From the NCBI GenBank assembly GCA_027064405.1, contig JAMOPP010000038.1:1-17082 (forward strand): a stretch of DNA of 17,082 bases, given 5' to 3'. Positions within the stretch are counted from its first letter, which is position 1, and every line of letters starts with the position of its first letter. This DNA comes from Desulfurellales bacterium. GTDB lineage: Bacteria; Campylobacterota_A; Desulfurellia; Desulfurellales; Hippeaceae. The notes beneath the pieces were generated by a model. The model ran no database searches, was not told where the DNA came from, and worked only from the letters and a program-made list of their open reading frames with translations. The translations under genes were made by a program, and so were the position numbers. Below, in pieces: positions 7,196 through 14,814 of this stretch.

Positions 7196-8455
7196 TTATT
7201 TTATTTTTCTATTTAACCTTAATACTCTAAAAGCCTTGTCAAAATATTTCCATCCGAAATCACTATTTAAAAATGTATCCTTTATCCATGAAACATCAAA
7301 TTTGTTCTGTATCATCCAATTGAATATGCCTGCTCTTTCTACATTTCCAACTAAAATCATACCCACAAGCCTGTTGTTGTCTATTAAGAATTTTCTGTAT
7401 TCATTGTCTTTTTCTATTTTTAATATTTCAAGTTCTTCCGAATCAACAATTCCCATTGAAATAAATTCAACCTTACCAATAGACATTGAATTCATAGGAA
7501 ATCCGCCATTGTATTTTATATTCGATTCCGCAATATTTAATCCTGCTATTCTACCCTGTCTTGCAGCGAGAGGAAGAACCGGTACGGGTCTTTTTGCAGA
7601 TATAATTACGTCATATGCCTCTGCTACATCTCCCGCAGCATAAATATTGTTTATGTTTGTTTGCATATAATCATCGACAACTATACCCCTATTTGTTTCG
7701 ATATCCGAGTCTTTGGTAAAATCAAGGTTAGGTCTGACTCCGACAGCAACAACGACTCCGTCTGTATCGATAGTTTTCCCACTTGATAAGACAACTTCCG
7801 TTGGCCTTTTATCTCCCCTTATTTCAACCACCGAATCTTCCAAAATTAACTTAACTTTGTCTTTTTTTAATTCCTTATGTACATAATCAGCCGCTGTGTC
7901 ATCCAATACGGGAAATAAAACTCGCTTCATAAGTTCTACAAGTGTTACTTTAATGCCATATTTTGCAAGTTTTTCAGCTACCTTTGAACCTATTAATCCT
8001 CCACCGATTACCACGCATTTTTTTATATTGGGTAGGTCTTTTTTGAGTTTATCTGCAGCTTTGATATTGGTAAGGGTATGAACGCCCTCTTTTAAATCAG
8101 CACCTTTCATTGGTGGCACAAAAGGCGTTCCGCCACATGTTATTAACAATTTGTCGTATTCTATTTTCTCGTTATTTTCCAAAGCAATGTATTTATTTTT
8201 AGAGAAAATTTTCACAACTTTTTTGCCTAAAACCCTTTTAACATTCATTTTGTCATAAAAATCCTTTGATCTGTAATAGAACCTTTTATCCGATCTGCTT
8301 ATGTTTCCTATTACCAGATTCGGTAAAAGAGGATGTGAATATGCCATATAACTTTCATCTGAAATTACTTCAATCTCGGATACTTTATCCTTCTCCCTTA
8401 TTGCTTCTATAGCATTTATTGCTGCTACAGAGTTGCCTATTATTACAATTTTCAT
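7196..8455 (-). CDS. FAD-dependent NAD(P)/ferredoxin oxidoreductase of the glutamate synthase module
   Basis: The 419-residue protein is a two-dinucleotide-domain flavoprotein of the NADH oxidase/rubredoxin reductase/NirB type. The FAD fold begins at residue 3 with VIIGNSVAA. The NAD fold is VVIGGGLIGSKVAEKL (148-163), with an acidic E174 at the end of the second strand, which usually means NAD(H) rather than NADP(H). YAAGDVAE (272-279) is the second FAD motif. It has no CxxC redox disulfide of the thioredoxin reductase kind and no clear catalytic Cys of NADH oxidase (the SYMAYSHPLLP segment has Ser/His there). Between the FeS and amidotransferase genes it most likely plays the electron-input role that GltD plays elsewhere. 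The ATG at 8455 has AAGGGG upstream. Function in this complex is inferred from context. Confidence 0.87.
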   Translation of the reverse strand: MKIVIIGNSVAAINAIEAIREKDKVSEIEVISDESYMAYSHPLLPNLVIGNISRSDKRFYYRSKDFYDKMNVKRVLGKKVVKIFSKNKYIALENNEKIEYDKLLITCGGTPFVPPMKGADLKEGVHTLTNIKAADKLKKDLPNIKKCVVIGGGLIGSKVAEKLAKYGIKVTLVELMKRVLFPVLDDTAADYVHKELKKDKVKLILEDSVVEIRGDKRPTEVVLSSGKTIDTDGVVVAVGVRPNLDFTKDSDIETNRGIVVDDYMQTNINNIYAAGDVAEAYDVIISAKRPVPVLPLAARQGRIAGLNIAESNIKYNGGFPMNSMSIGKVEFISMGIVDSEELEILKIEKDNEYRKFLIDNNRLVGMILVGNVERAGIFNWMIQNKFDVSWIKDTFLNSDFGWKYFDKAFRVLRLNRKIK

Positions 8456-8470
8456 TTTTTTATCCCCTTT

Positions 8471-8911
8471 TTACACTTCTTCAAATGTTAAAGCATTGTT
8501 TGGGCAAGCTTCTACACAAGCCGGTATTTCTCTATCAGGGCACAAATCACATTTGGTTGACAGTCCCCATACCTCTCTTCTTTCGTCCCTTTTAATAATG
8601 CCGTAAGGACAGGACATTATACACATCCAGCATCCTACGCATTTATCAGGATCAACAACTACACATCCTCTTTCATCTCTGTGCATGGCTCCTGTTTGGC
8701 ATGCTTCAACACAGGGAGCATCGTCGCAATGTCTGCACATACTTGAAAATGACACAGGGTAATTAAACTCCACCGTGCATCTTGCTATAGGTTTTTCTTC
8801 AAATTTAAAAGCCTTAATTATATCTTTTGATTTAGAGTGTTCAGTTATGCATGCTACTTCACATAGGTGGCAATATACGCAGTTATCTTCATTTATTTTA
8901 ACAATTTTCAT
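8471..8911 (-). CDS. Four-cluster 4Fe-4S ferredoxin-like protein (DmsB/HycB type)
   Basis: The 146-residue protein has sixteen Cys in four groups: C11-x2-C14-x2-C17-x3-C21; CRHCDDAPCVEAC; CVGCWMCIMSCP; and CDLCPDREIPACVEACP. This is the pattern of electron-transfer subunits with four [4Fe-4S] clusters (DmsB, HycB, PsrB). It probably shuttles electrons between the FAD protein encoded next and the FMN synthase subunit encoded just before it. I start it at the ATG at 8911 because TAAGGAG lies five to six bases upstream; this Shine-Dalgarno overlaps the stop of the upstream gene. A longer frame from 8947 would run into the preceding coding sequence and has no such site. No signal peptide is seen, so it is cytoplasmic. 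Confidence 0.9.
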   Translation of the reverse strand: MKIVKINEDNCVYCHLCEVACITEHSKSKDIIKAFKFEEKPIARCTVEFNYPVSFSSMCRHCDDAPCVEACQTGAMHRDERGCVVVDPDKCVGCWMCIMSCPYGIIKRDERREVWGLSTKCDLCPDREIPACVEACPNNALTFEEV

Positions 8912-8921
8912 TAATAGCTCC

Positions 8922-10439
8922 TTACTCGCCTGCCGGCAATATTCCAAGTATTTCCATATCTTTTTCAGATAATCCGACAGCTCTTAGATTTAGTCTGTTG
9001 CCTTTTAATGATTCAATAGAGTTAATACCCATAGCTCCCATTACTTCTTTGATTTCAAGTGCCCAGACATTTAATAAATTTATTAATTTTTCACTTGCTA
9101 TATCAGGATTAACTCTTTTTGACAAATGAGGATCTTGTGTTGAAATGCCCCATGCACATTTTCCCGTATGACATTGCTGACACATAGTGCATCCAATGGC
9201 AAGAAGGGCTGCAGTTCCAATATATACAGCATCTGCTCCGAGTGCTATAGCCTTAACTACATCCGTAGAACATCTTATCCCGCCACCTGCTATAATCGAT
9301 ACCTGTTGTCTAATTCCCTCCTGCCTTAGCCTTTCATCAACCACGGCAAGAGCCAACTCTATGGGAATTCCTATATTATCTCTTACGATTTGAGGGGACG
9401 CTCCGGTTCCGCCTTTAAAACCGTCTATGGAGATTATATCCGCTCCCGCTCTTACTACGCCACTTGCTATGGCAGCTACATTATGAACTGCCGCTATTTT
9501 TACTATTATAGGTTTTGTGTATTCCGTAGCTTCTTTGAGTGCATATATAAGCTGTCTTAAATCTTCTATAGAGTAAACATCATGATGCGGAGCAGGTGAA
9601 ATAGCATCAGAACCTTCAGGCATCATTCTTGTCTCTGAAATGGTTTGAGAGACTTTTTCTCCCGGTAAATGTCCGCCGATACCCGGCTTTGCGCCTTGTC
9701 CTATTTTTATTTCTATAGCACTGCCTACATCGAGATACGGTTTGTGCACACCAAATCTTCCGCTTGCAACCTGAACTATTACATTCCCTTTAAACTTATA
9801 ATGGTCCTTATTTAGTCCGCCTTCTCCGGAGTTGTAAAATGTGCCTACCTCTTGAGCGGCTTTTCCTAATGATTCTATAACATTATAGCTCAAAGCTCCG
9901 TAACTCATAGCAGAAAACATAATAGGTATATTTAGTTCTATCTGAGGCGTAAGTTTTGTTTTTAAAGAACCGTCCTTCTTAAATTCTACAAAATCCGGTT
10001 TTCTTCCCAAGAATGTTTTAAGTTCCATAGGTTCTCTTAAAGGGTCAATAGATGGGTTTGTCACCTGAGATGCGTTGAGAAGCATATGGTCCCAATACAC
10101 AGGATACGGTTTGTCATTTCCCATAGAAACAACGGGCGTTCCGCCAAAAGCAGCTCTTTTTTTAAGTCCGTCAATATGACCATACCAGCTATAGTTATAT
10201 CTGTATGGGGTTTCTCTTTTTTTAATTGTTATTGCTTCAACGGGGCATATTGCAGCGCACCTGTCGCAACCTACGCACTTTGCTTCCCAATTCCAGACTT
10301 TATCCAAGTCCTCATCGTAAAATGTGGCGTCAAAAGAGCACTGTTCAACACACGCTTTACATCTGATACACCTTTCGTCGTCTCTTATTACTGCAAAATC
10401 AGGTGGGGTGTATGTTTTTGCATTTTTCATCCATTTCAT
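8922..10439 (-). CDS. Glutamate synthase FMN/FeS catalytic subunit with N-terminal ferredoxin domain
   Basis: This is the synthase part of glutamate synthase, making glutamate from 2-oxoglutarate and ammonia on FMN. The 505-residue protein begins with a two-cluster ferredoxin domain (C24, C27, C30, C34 and C55, C58, C61, C65). The GltB central/FMN-domain TIM barrel follows, with MSYGALS, GQGAKPGIGGHLPG, ISIDGFKGGTGASP and IAGGGIR. The C-terminal cluster C417-x5-C423-x4-C428 matches the [3Fe-4S] ligands of GltB; C420 is extra. Such stand-alone 'archaeal-type' subunits occur in archaea, Thermotoga and several anaerobic bacteria. The ATG at 10439 has AAGGAG eight bases upstream. It is the first gene of the leftward unit; placing this subunit first and the amidotransferase fourth is a rearranged order compared with GltB. 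Annotation as generic 'FMN-binding glutamate synthase family protein' would also be correct. Confidence 0.93.
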   Translation of the reverse strand: MKWMKNAKTYTPPDFAVIRDDERCIRCKACVEQCSFDATFYDEDLDKVWNWEAKCVGCDRCAAICPVEAITIKKRETPYRYNYSWYGHIDGLKKRAAFGGTPVVSMGNDKPYPVYWDHMLLNASQVTNPSIDPLREPMELKTFLGRKPDFVEFKKDGSLKTKLTPQIELNIPIMFSAMSYGALSYNVIESLGKAAQEVGTFYNSGEGGLNKDHYKFKGNVIVQVASGRFGVHKPYLDVGSAIEIKIGQGAKPGIGGHLPGEKVSQTISETRMMPEGSDAISPAPHHDVYSIEDLRQLIYALKEATEYTKPIIVKIAAVHNVAAIASGVVRAGADIISIDGFKGGTGASPQIVRDNIGIPIELALAVVDERLRQEGIRQQVSIIAGGGIRCSTDVVKAIALGADAVYIGTAALLAIGCTMCQQCHTGKCAWGISTQDPHLSKRVNPDIASEKLINLLNVWALEIKEVMGAMGINSIESLKGNRLNLRAVGLSEKDMEILGILPAGE

Positions 10440-10456
10440 TCCAAATTCTCCTTCAG

Positions 10457-10491
10457 CAAAAAATTATACGCAACAATAAACTACTTTTTTA
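10457..10491 (-). promoter_or_regulatory. Weak candidate promoter for the glutamate synthase unit
   Basis: On the minus strand a perfect -10 box TATAAT lies at 10468-10463, with a start expected near 10456, only about 17 bases before the ATG. At 17-base spacing the -35 position reads TAAAAA, a poor match. A TTGACT box at 10518-10513 has only weak -10 candidates downstream. No sigma54 site with correct GG/GC spacing was found. The true start could be further upstream. Confidence 0.35.
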
Positions 10492-10651
10492 GCGTAATTA
10501 TCGTTCTCAAACAGTCAAGCCTAAACATAATGAATAAAATTTGTCTACATTTTAGAGCAAAATGGTGCTTAAGCCAAAAAGCTCTTACTTTTTAAGTGTT
10601 AAAGAAAATGTAATCTGTAACCTTTGTTTTGTAAAAAGCGACAGTTCCCCC

Positions 10652-10670
10652 TTAAGTAATTTTTACTTAA
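10652..10670. repeat. Short inverted repeat TTAAGTA-N5-TACTTAA
   Basis: Seven-base arms around five bases form a perfect inverted repeat in the middle of the divergent intergenic region. It could be an operator half-site pair or chance in AT-rich DNA; no regulator is known from the window. Confidence 0.4.
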
Positions 10671-10779
10671 ATCTTTTGCTTTTTTGTTTTGCAAAATTTT
10701 TAAGATTAATAGCCCGAAGTAGCAAGAAGGTGTCCTACTATACAAAAAAACATCTCTTATGTCAATATCCCCAAAAGCA

Positions 10780-10796
10780 ATATTCAATTGGAATAT
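10780..10796. repeat. Short inverted repeat ATATTC-N5-GAATAT
   Basis: Six-base arms around AATTG make a perfect inverted repeat of operator-like size, about 110 bases upstream of the -35 box of the carboxylase promoter. It is a candidate regulator site only. Confidence 0.4.
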
Positions 10797-10907
10797 AATC
10801 TTTAAATAAATTATTACCTAACTTCTATTTAAGTAATAAAAAATTTAATATATGTTTATAATAAAAAATAATCAAATTAACAATGAAGTGATAGTTAAAT
10901 AAATTTA

Positions 10908-10943
10908 TTGACAATTACATTTAGATCTATTATATTGTAAATA
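10908..10943 (+). promoter_or_regulatory. Sigma70-type promoter of the propionyl-CoA carboxylase genes
   Basis: A perfect -35 box TTGACA (10908-10913) is followed by a 17-base spacer and TATATT (10931-10936, five of six to consensus). Start of transcription is expected near 10943, giving a 38-base leader that ends with the very strong ribosome-binding site AGGAGGAGG (10968-10976), four bases before the ATG at 10981. Confidence 0.85.
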
Positions 10944-10980
10944 GTTTGTTTTATATTTTTATGTTATAGGAGGAGGCAAG

Positions 10981-12525
10981 ATGCGCGATAAGTTAAAAGA
11001 GTTTAAAGAACTTGAAGCAGAGGCTGAGCTTGGTGGTGGAGAAAAAAGAATTGAAAAACAGCATGCTCAAGGTAAGTTAACGGCAAGAGAAAGAATTAAA
11101 CTACTTCTTGATGAAGGAAGCTTTGTAGAATTTGATAAATTTACGCTTCACAGATGCCATGATTTCGGAATGGAAAAACAGAAAATACTTGGTGATGGTG
11201 TTGTGACAGGGTATGGAACAATTGATGGAAGATTGGTATATATTTTTAGCCAGGATTTTACCGTTTTCGGCGGCTCTCTTTCAGGGGCATTTGCAAAAAA
11301 AATATGCAAGATTATGGATATGGCTATGAAAACAGGAGCGCCTGTTATCGGTCTTAACGATTCAGGCGGTGCAAGAATACAAGAAGGCGTTGAGTCTTTG
11401 GCAGGATATGCAGATATATTCCTAAGAAACACTTTATCTTCGGGAGTTATACCCCAGATTTCCGTTATTATGGGGCCGACAGCCGGTGGTGCAGTCTATT
11501 CTCCGGCGGTTACCGATTTTACAATTATGGTTAAAAACTCAAGTTTTATGTTTATTACGGGTCCTGATGTTATCAAAGCCGTTACCGGTGAAGAGATAAC
11601 AAAAGAAGAACTTGGTGGTGCAGAGGCTCACACAACAAAAACACAGGTTGCTCATTTTGCCGCTGAAAGCGACGAGGATGCCTTAATGACAGTTAGGGAA
11701 CTTATGCAGTTTATACCCCAGAACAATACCGAAGATCCTCCATACAAGCCTACTGAGGATTCTCCGTACAGAAGAGAGGAGTCTATCTATGATTTAATTC
11801 CTTCAGATCCCAATAAACCTTACAATATGAAAGATTTGATAGAAAAAGTTGTTGATGATGGATATTTCTTTGAGGTGCAGGCAGCTTATGCAAAGAATAT
11901 GATTGTAGGTTTTGCAAGACTTGGAGGAAGAAGTGTGGGGATAGTGGCAAATCAACCTCAATTTTTCGCAGGTGCTTTGGATTATAAAGCTGCAATCAAA
12001 TCTGCAAGATTTATACGATTCTGTGATGCTTTTAACATACCTATTATTACACTTGAAGATCAGCCGGGATATATGCCGGGAGTCGCTCAAGAGCATAACG
12101 GCGTTATTATACACGGGGCAAAATTACTTTATGCTTATGCTGAAGCTACCGTTCCAAAGATTACTCTTATTACAAGAAAGGCTTACGGTGGAGCGTATGA
12201 TGTTATGGCTTCCAAGCATTTTAGAGCTGATGTTAACTATGCTTATCCTATAGCCGAAATTGCAGTTATGGGACCTGACGGTGCTGTTAATATATTGTTT
12301 AGAAAAGAATTGGCTGAAGCTGAGAATCCCGTTGAAAAGAAAGCGGAACTTGTAAAGATGTATAGAGATAAATTTGCTAATCCTTATGTCGCTGCCAGTT
12401 TGGGATATATCGATGAAATTATTGATCCGGCAGATACAAGGTTAAAACTCATTCAGGCTTTAGAATTAACTAAAAACAAGAGGGAATCCAATCCTCCAAA
12501 GAAACACGGGAATATCCCACTATAA
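10981..12525 (+). CDS. pccB: Propionyl-CoA carboxylase carboxyltransferase (beta) subunit
   Basis: This subunit moves the carboxyl group from carboxybiotin to propionyl-CoA, giving (S)-methylmalonyl-CoA. The 514-residue protein has the two crotonase-like halves of the family. The N-terminal half carries SGGARIQEGV (128-137) and GPTAGGAVYSPA (165-176). The C-terminal half carries DQPGYMPGVAQEHNGVI and RKAYGGAYDVM. Asp407 in GGAYDVM lies where PccB enzymes have Asp and acetyl-CoA-preferring AccB enzymes have Ile, so propionyl-CoA is the likely substrate. The genes after it (biotin carboxylase, carrier, methylmalonyl-CoA mutase) agree. The ATG is preceded by a strong AGGAGG and its own promoter. 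It is the first gene of the operon; the next gene starts 14 bases after the stop. Confidence 0.96.
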   Translation: MRDKLKEFKELEAEAELGGGEKRIEKQHAQGKLTARERIKLLLDEGSFVEFDKFTLHRCHDFGMEKQKILGDGVVTGYGTIDGRLVYIFSQDFTVFGGSLSGAFAKKICKIMDMAMKTGAPVIGLNDSGGARIQEGVESLAGYADIFLRNTLSSGVIPQISVIMGPTAGGAVYSPAVTDFTIMVKNSSFMFITGPDVIKAVTGEEITKEELGGAEAHTTKTQVAHFAAESDEDALMTVRELMQFIPQNNTEDPPYKPTEDSPYRREESIYDLIPSDPNKPYNMKDLIEKVVDDGYFFEVQAAYAKNMIVGFARLGGRSVGIVANQPQFFAGALDYKAAIKSARFIRFCDAFNIPIITLEDQPGYMPGVAQEHNGVIIHGAKLLYAYAEATVPKITLITRKAYGGAYDVMASKHFRADVNYAYPIAEIAVMGPDGAVNILFRKELAEAENPVEKKAELVKMYRDKFANPYVAASLGYIDEIIDPADTRLKLIQALELTKNKRESNPPKKHGNIPL

Positions 12526-12539
12526 GAAGGAGGTTATAA

Positions 12540-14096
12540 ATGACTAATTATAAAAAATTTAAAAAGGTTTTAATAGCCAATAGAGGCGAGATAGCGATAA
12601 GGATTGCAAGGGCATGTAGAGAGATGGGTATAAAAGTAGTTACGGTATATTCGGATGCAGATAGAAATGCCTTGCATGTTAGATATGCAGATGAAGCCTA
12701 TCACATAGGTGGCTCAGTGGCTAACGAATCATATCTTGTTATAGATAAGATTATTCAAGTAGCCGTAAAGTCAGGGTGTGATGCCATTCATCCGGGTTAC
12801 GGTTTTCTTGCCGAAAATTCAGAGTTTGTAACAGCTTGTGAATCCAACAACATAACATTTATAGGTCCAAATAAAGAATCTATGTATATACTTGGGGATA
12901 AAACAAGAGCACGACAAAGAATGATGGAAGCCGGCGTGCCCGTGGTTCCCGGAATGAAGGATCCTGTAAAAGATCTTAACGATGCACTTGCAAGGGCAAA
13001 AGAGATAGGATATCCGATAATGTTCAAGGCATCAGCAGGTGGTGGCGGAAAAGGTATGAGACTCATCAATGATGAGGAAGAGTTTAAAACATCTTATGAT
13101 TTGGCTAAGGGTGAGGCATTGAATGCATTTGGCGACGATAGAATGTATATAGAAAAAGCTATTATCAACCCGAGGCATGTAGAAATACAGATAGCGAGAG
13201 ATAAACACGGGAATGCAATTCATATGTTTGAAAGAGAGTGCTCAATACAAAGAAGACACCAGAAGGTTATAGAAGAATCACCCTCAATGGCAATTAATGA
13301 CGAGGTAAGACATAAAATGGGAGAGGCGGCTATCAAAGCTGTCGAGGCTTCAAACTATGACAGTGTAGGTACTGTGGAGTTTCTTGTCGACAAAGATATG
13401 AATTTTTATTTCCTTGAAGTTAATACAAGGTTGCAGGTTGAGCATCCTGTTACCGAGATGGTTACAGGTCTTGATATTGTAAAAATTCAAATAGGCATAG
13501 CAGAGGGAAAACCCTTAACCCATAGACAAGAAGATATTCACCAGGTAGGGCACGCTATAGAATGCAGGATATATGCTGAGGATCCTGATAAAAACTTTAT
13601 GCCCTCACCCGGTTTAATAACCGGTTTAAGATTGCCCGGTGGTCCCGGAGTTAGGGTTGATAGTGGTGTTTATTCGAGAGGAGAAGTTCCGATATACTAT
13701 GATCCTATGGTTTCGAAGCTTATAGTTTGGGCAAAAAATAGAGAAACCGCAGTAGAAAGAATGAAGAGGGCTTTGAGTGAGTATGTTGTAAAAGGCATAA
13801 AAACAACTATACCTTTCCATCAAAAAGTTTTGAGAAATGAAAATTTCTTAAAAGGTAATATAAGTACCGATTTTGTCGATAAAGAGGTGCTTGTTGAAGT
13901 TCAGCCGAGAGAGGGTTCAAAAGAGGTTGCTATAGCTGCAGCTGCAATAAAGGAGTATTTGAGGGAGAGAGAGCTTGAAAATAAACTTGTAGAATTCACA
14001 GAAGTATGCGCAAGCGGAAGTGCTTGGAAGGAAGCCGGAAGAAAGGCTGCTATGTTTGGTACGAACTTCGGTGATATATACAGGTATTCAACCTAA
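12540..14096 (+). CDS. pccA: Biotin carboxylase subunit of propionyl-CoA carboxylase
   Basis: The enzyme carboxylates carrier-bound biotin with bicarbonate and ATP. The 518-residue protein has the N-terminal fold starting KVLIANRGEIAIRIARA, the ATP-grasp glycine loop GGGGKGM (167-173) after K163, and the catalytic segment EVNTRLQVEHPVTE with E293, N295, R297 and E301, equivalent to E288/N290/R292/E296 of E. coli AccC. It is longer than AccC (about 450 residues); the extra C-terminal 60-70 residues are charged and helical and may dock the other subunits. The biotin domain is not fused but is encoded by the next gene, so the usual long PccA alpha chain is split in two. AAGGAGG lies eight bases before the ATG. 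It could equally be labelled accC. Confidence 0.94.
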   Translation: MTNYKKFKKVLIANRGEIAIRIARACREMGIKVVTVYSDADRNALHVRYADEAYHIGGSVANESYLVIDKIIQVAVKSGCDAIHPGYGFLAENSEFVTACESNNITFIGPNKESMYILGDKTRARQRMMEAGVPVVPGMKDPVKDLNDALARAKEIGYPIMFKASAGGGGKGMRLINDEEEFKTSYDLAKGEALNAFGDDRMYIEKAIINPRHVEIQIARDKHGNAIHMFERECSIQRRHQKVIEESPSMAINDEVRHKMGEAAIKAVEASNYDSVGTVEFLVDKDMNFYFLEVNTRLQVEHPVTEMVTGLDIVKIQIGIAEGKPLTHRQEDIHQVGHAIECRIYAEDPDKNFMPSPGLITGLRLPGGPGVRVDSGVYSRGEVPIYYDPMVSKLIVWAKNRETAVERMKRALSEYVVKGIKTTIPFHQKVLRNENFLKGNISTDFVDKEVLVEVQPREGSKEVAIAAAAIKEYLRERELENKLVEFTEVCASGSAWKEAGRKAAMFGTNFGDIYRYST

Positions 14097-14113
14097 AAAA
14101 AGAGGAGAACGGT

Positions 14114-14617
14114 ATGTCATATATAGCAAAATTGGACAATGTGGAATATAAAGTTGATGTAAAAGAGATTGATACTGATAAATTCGAAGTAGTGATAGAT
14201 GAGAAGTCTTATATTGTTGATACTCAGTTGACAGAAAGCAGCGTTTATTCTCTCATAATTAATGGTGAATCTTTTGAAACGGATGTTGATTCAAGAAACG
14301 GCGTGTATGAAATTATTACAGAGGGCGATCTGTTCAAGATAGAGGTGATGGACGAATTAAAGAAAAAGATGCTTGAAAGAAGAGGTGGCGGAGCGGCAGA
14401 AGGCAAACAGGTTATTAAATCAGAAATGCCCGGAGCCATTATTGATGTTAAAGTTGCTGTTGGAGACGAGGTTAAGGAAGGAGATGTTCTTCTTATCTTA
14501 GAAGCTATGAAAATGCAGAACGAGATTAAGTCTCCAAAAGACGGAGAGGTTAAAGAGGTTTTTGTAAAAGCCGGAGAGAATATAGAAGCCGATGCAAAGA
14601 TGGTTGTTGTAGAATAG
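14114..14617 (+). CDS. Biotin carboxyl carrier protein of the carboxylase
   Basis: The 167-residue protein ends in a biotinyl domain (about 98-167) with the attachment motif EAMKM, where K133 should be biotinylated by a ligase encoded elsewhere. The first 90 residues are acidic, beta-rich repeats (for example VEYKVDVKEID) resembling the linker region before the biotin domain of acyl-CoA carboxylase alpha chains, so it looks like the detached C-terminus of PccA. It starts 17 bases after the biotin carboxylase stop, with GAGGAG upstream of the ATG. A hairpin region follows directly, and the mutase downstream has its own promoter. A carrier for pyruvate carboxylase or oxaloacetate decarboxylase is a less likely reading, given the PccB neighbour. 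Confidence 0.92.
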   Translation: MSYIAKLDNVEYKVDVKEIDTDKFEVVIDEKSYIVDTQLTESSVYSLIINGESFETDVDSRNGVYEIITEGDLFKIEVMDELKKKMLERRGGGAAEGKQVIKSEMPGAIIDVKVAVGDEVKEGDVLLILEAMKMQNEIKSPKDGEVKEVFVKAGENIEADAKMVVVE

Positions 14618-14619
14618 AC

Positions 14620-14683
14620 CTGTTTCAGTTTGGTATGTATGCTGTTTGTGTACATACCAAACAGTATTAAAAGAGATTTTTTT
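14620..14683 (+). terminator. Hairpin region after the biotin carrier gene (possible partial terminator)
   Basis: A perfect inverted repeat TTTGGTATGTA (14629-14639) / TACATACCAAA (14651-14661) forms an 11-bp stem with an 11-base loop, just after the stop codon. The T-run (ATTTTTTTG) comes only about 14 bases later, so this is not a textbook intrinsic terminator. A second hairpin, CTGTTTG (14643-14649) with CAAACAG (14658-14664), uses the loop and the same 3' arm, so the two cannot form together. It may weaken transcription from the carboxylase genes into the mutase gene or protect the 3' end of the first mRNA. Confidence 0.55.
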
Positions 14684-14750
14684 GTTTAATGCAAATAAAA
14701 AATTAACTACCTTTTATATAGAATTTTCTAATAAAAAACAGATGTGTCGA

Positions 14751-14786
14751 TTGACATTTTTTATTATTGATAGTATTAAATTAAAG
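14751..14786 (+). promoter_or_regulatory. Sigma70-type promoter of the methylmalonyl-CoA mutase gene
   Basis: A perfect -35 TTGACA (14751-14756) with a 17-base spacer leads to TATTAA (14774-14779, four of six to consensus). Start is expected near 14786, followed by a 29-base leader with GGAGG at 14804-14808 before the ATG at 14815. This lets the mutase and meaB be expressed apart from the carboxylase genes. No cobalamin riboswitch fits in the short leader. Confidence 0.65.
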
Positions 14787-14814
14787 GTTAACATTTATAC
14801 TTTGGAGGTAACTT

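Larger units (their letters stand above)
10440..10980. other. Divergent intergenic region, 541 bases
   Basis: This AT-rich stretch separates the leftward glutamate synthase unit from the rightward propionyl-CoA carboxylase unit. It contains a strong rightward promoter near its right end, weak promoter-like boxes near its left end, two short inverted repeats (10652-10670 and 10780-10796) and an imperfect direct repeat (10623-10636 and 10683-10696). I see no convincing gene: the frames it contains (for example 78 codons from 10562) lack a good ribosome-binding site and have Phe/Leu/Lys-rich composition typical of non-coding AT-rich DNA. No known riboswitch was recognised. Confidence 0.7.

Noticed and set aside
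10545..10595. Sigma54 promoter for the glutamate synthase unit
   Set aside because: A GCACC...TTTTGC pattern on the minus strand is close to the consensus, but the GG/GC spacing is one base short and the -24 GG is missing.
10562..10798. 78-codon frame on the plus strand (and a 62-codon frame opposite it) in the divergent gap
   Set aside because: No good ribosome-binding site, composition rich in Phe/Leu/Lys/Ser as expected of AT-rich non-coding DNA, no recognisable domain, and both strands are open over the same stretch.
14245..14655. 136-codon minus-strand frame opposite the biotin carrier gene
   Set aside because: Ser/Thr/Pro-rich antisense shadow of a gene with a clear biotin attachment motif.
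14618..14814. Cobalamin riboswitch upstream of the mutase
   Set aside because: No B12-box-like GCCACTG element, and the leader after the predicted promoter is only about 29 bases.
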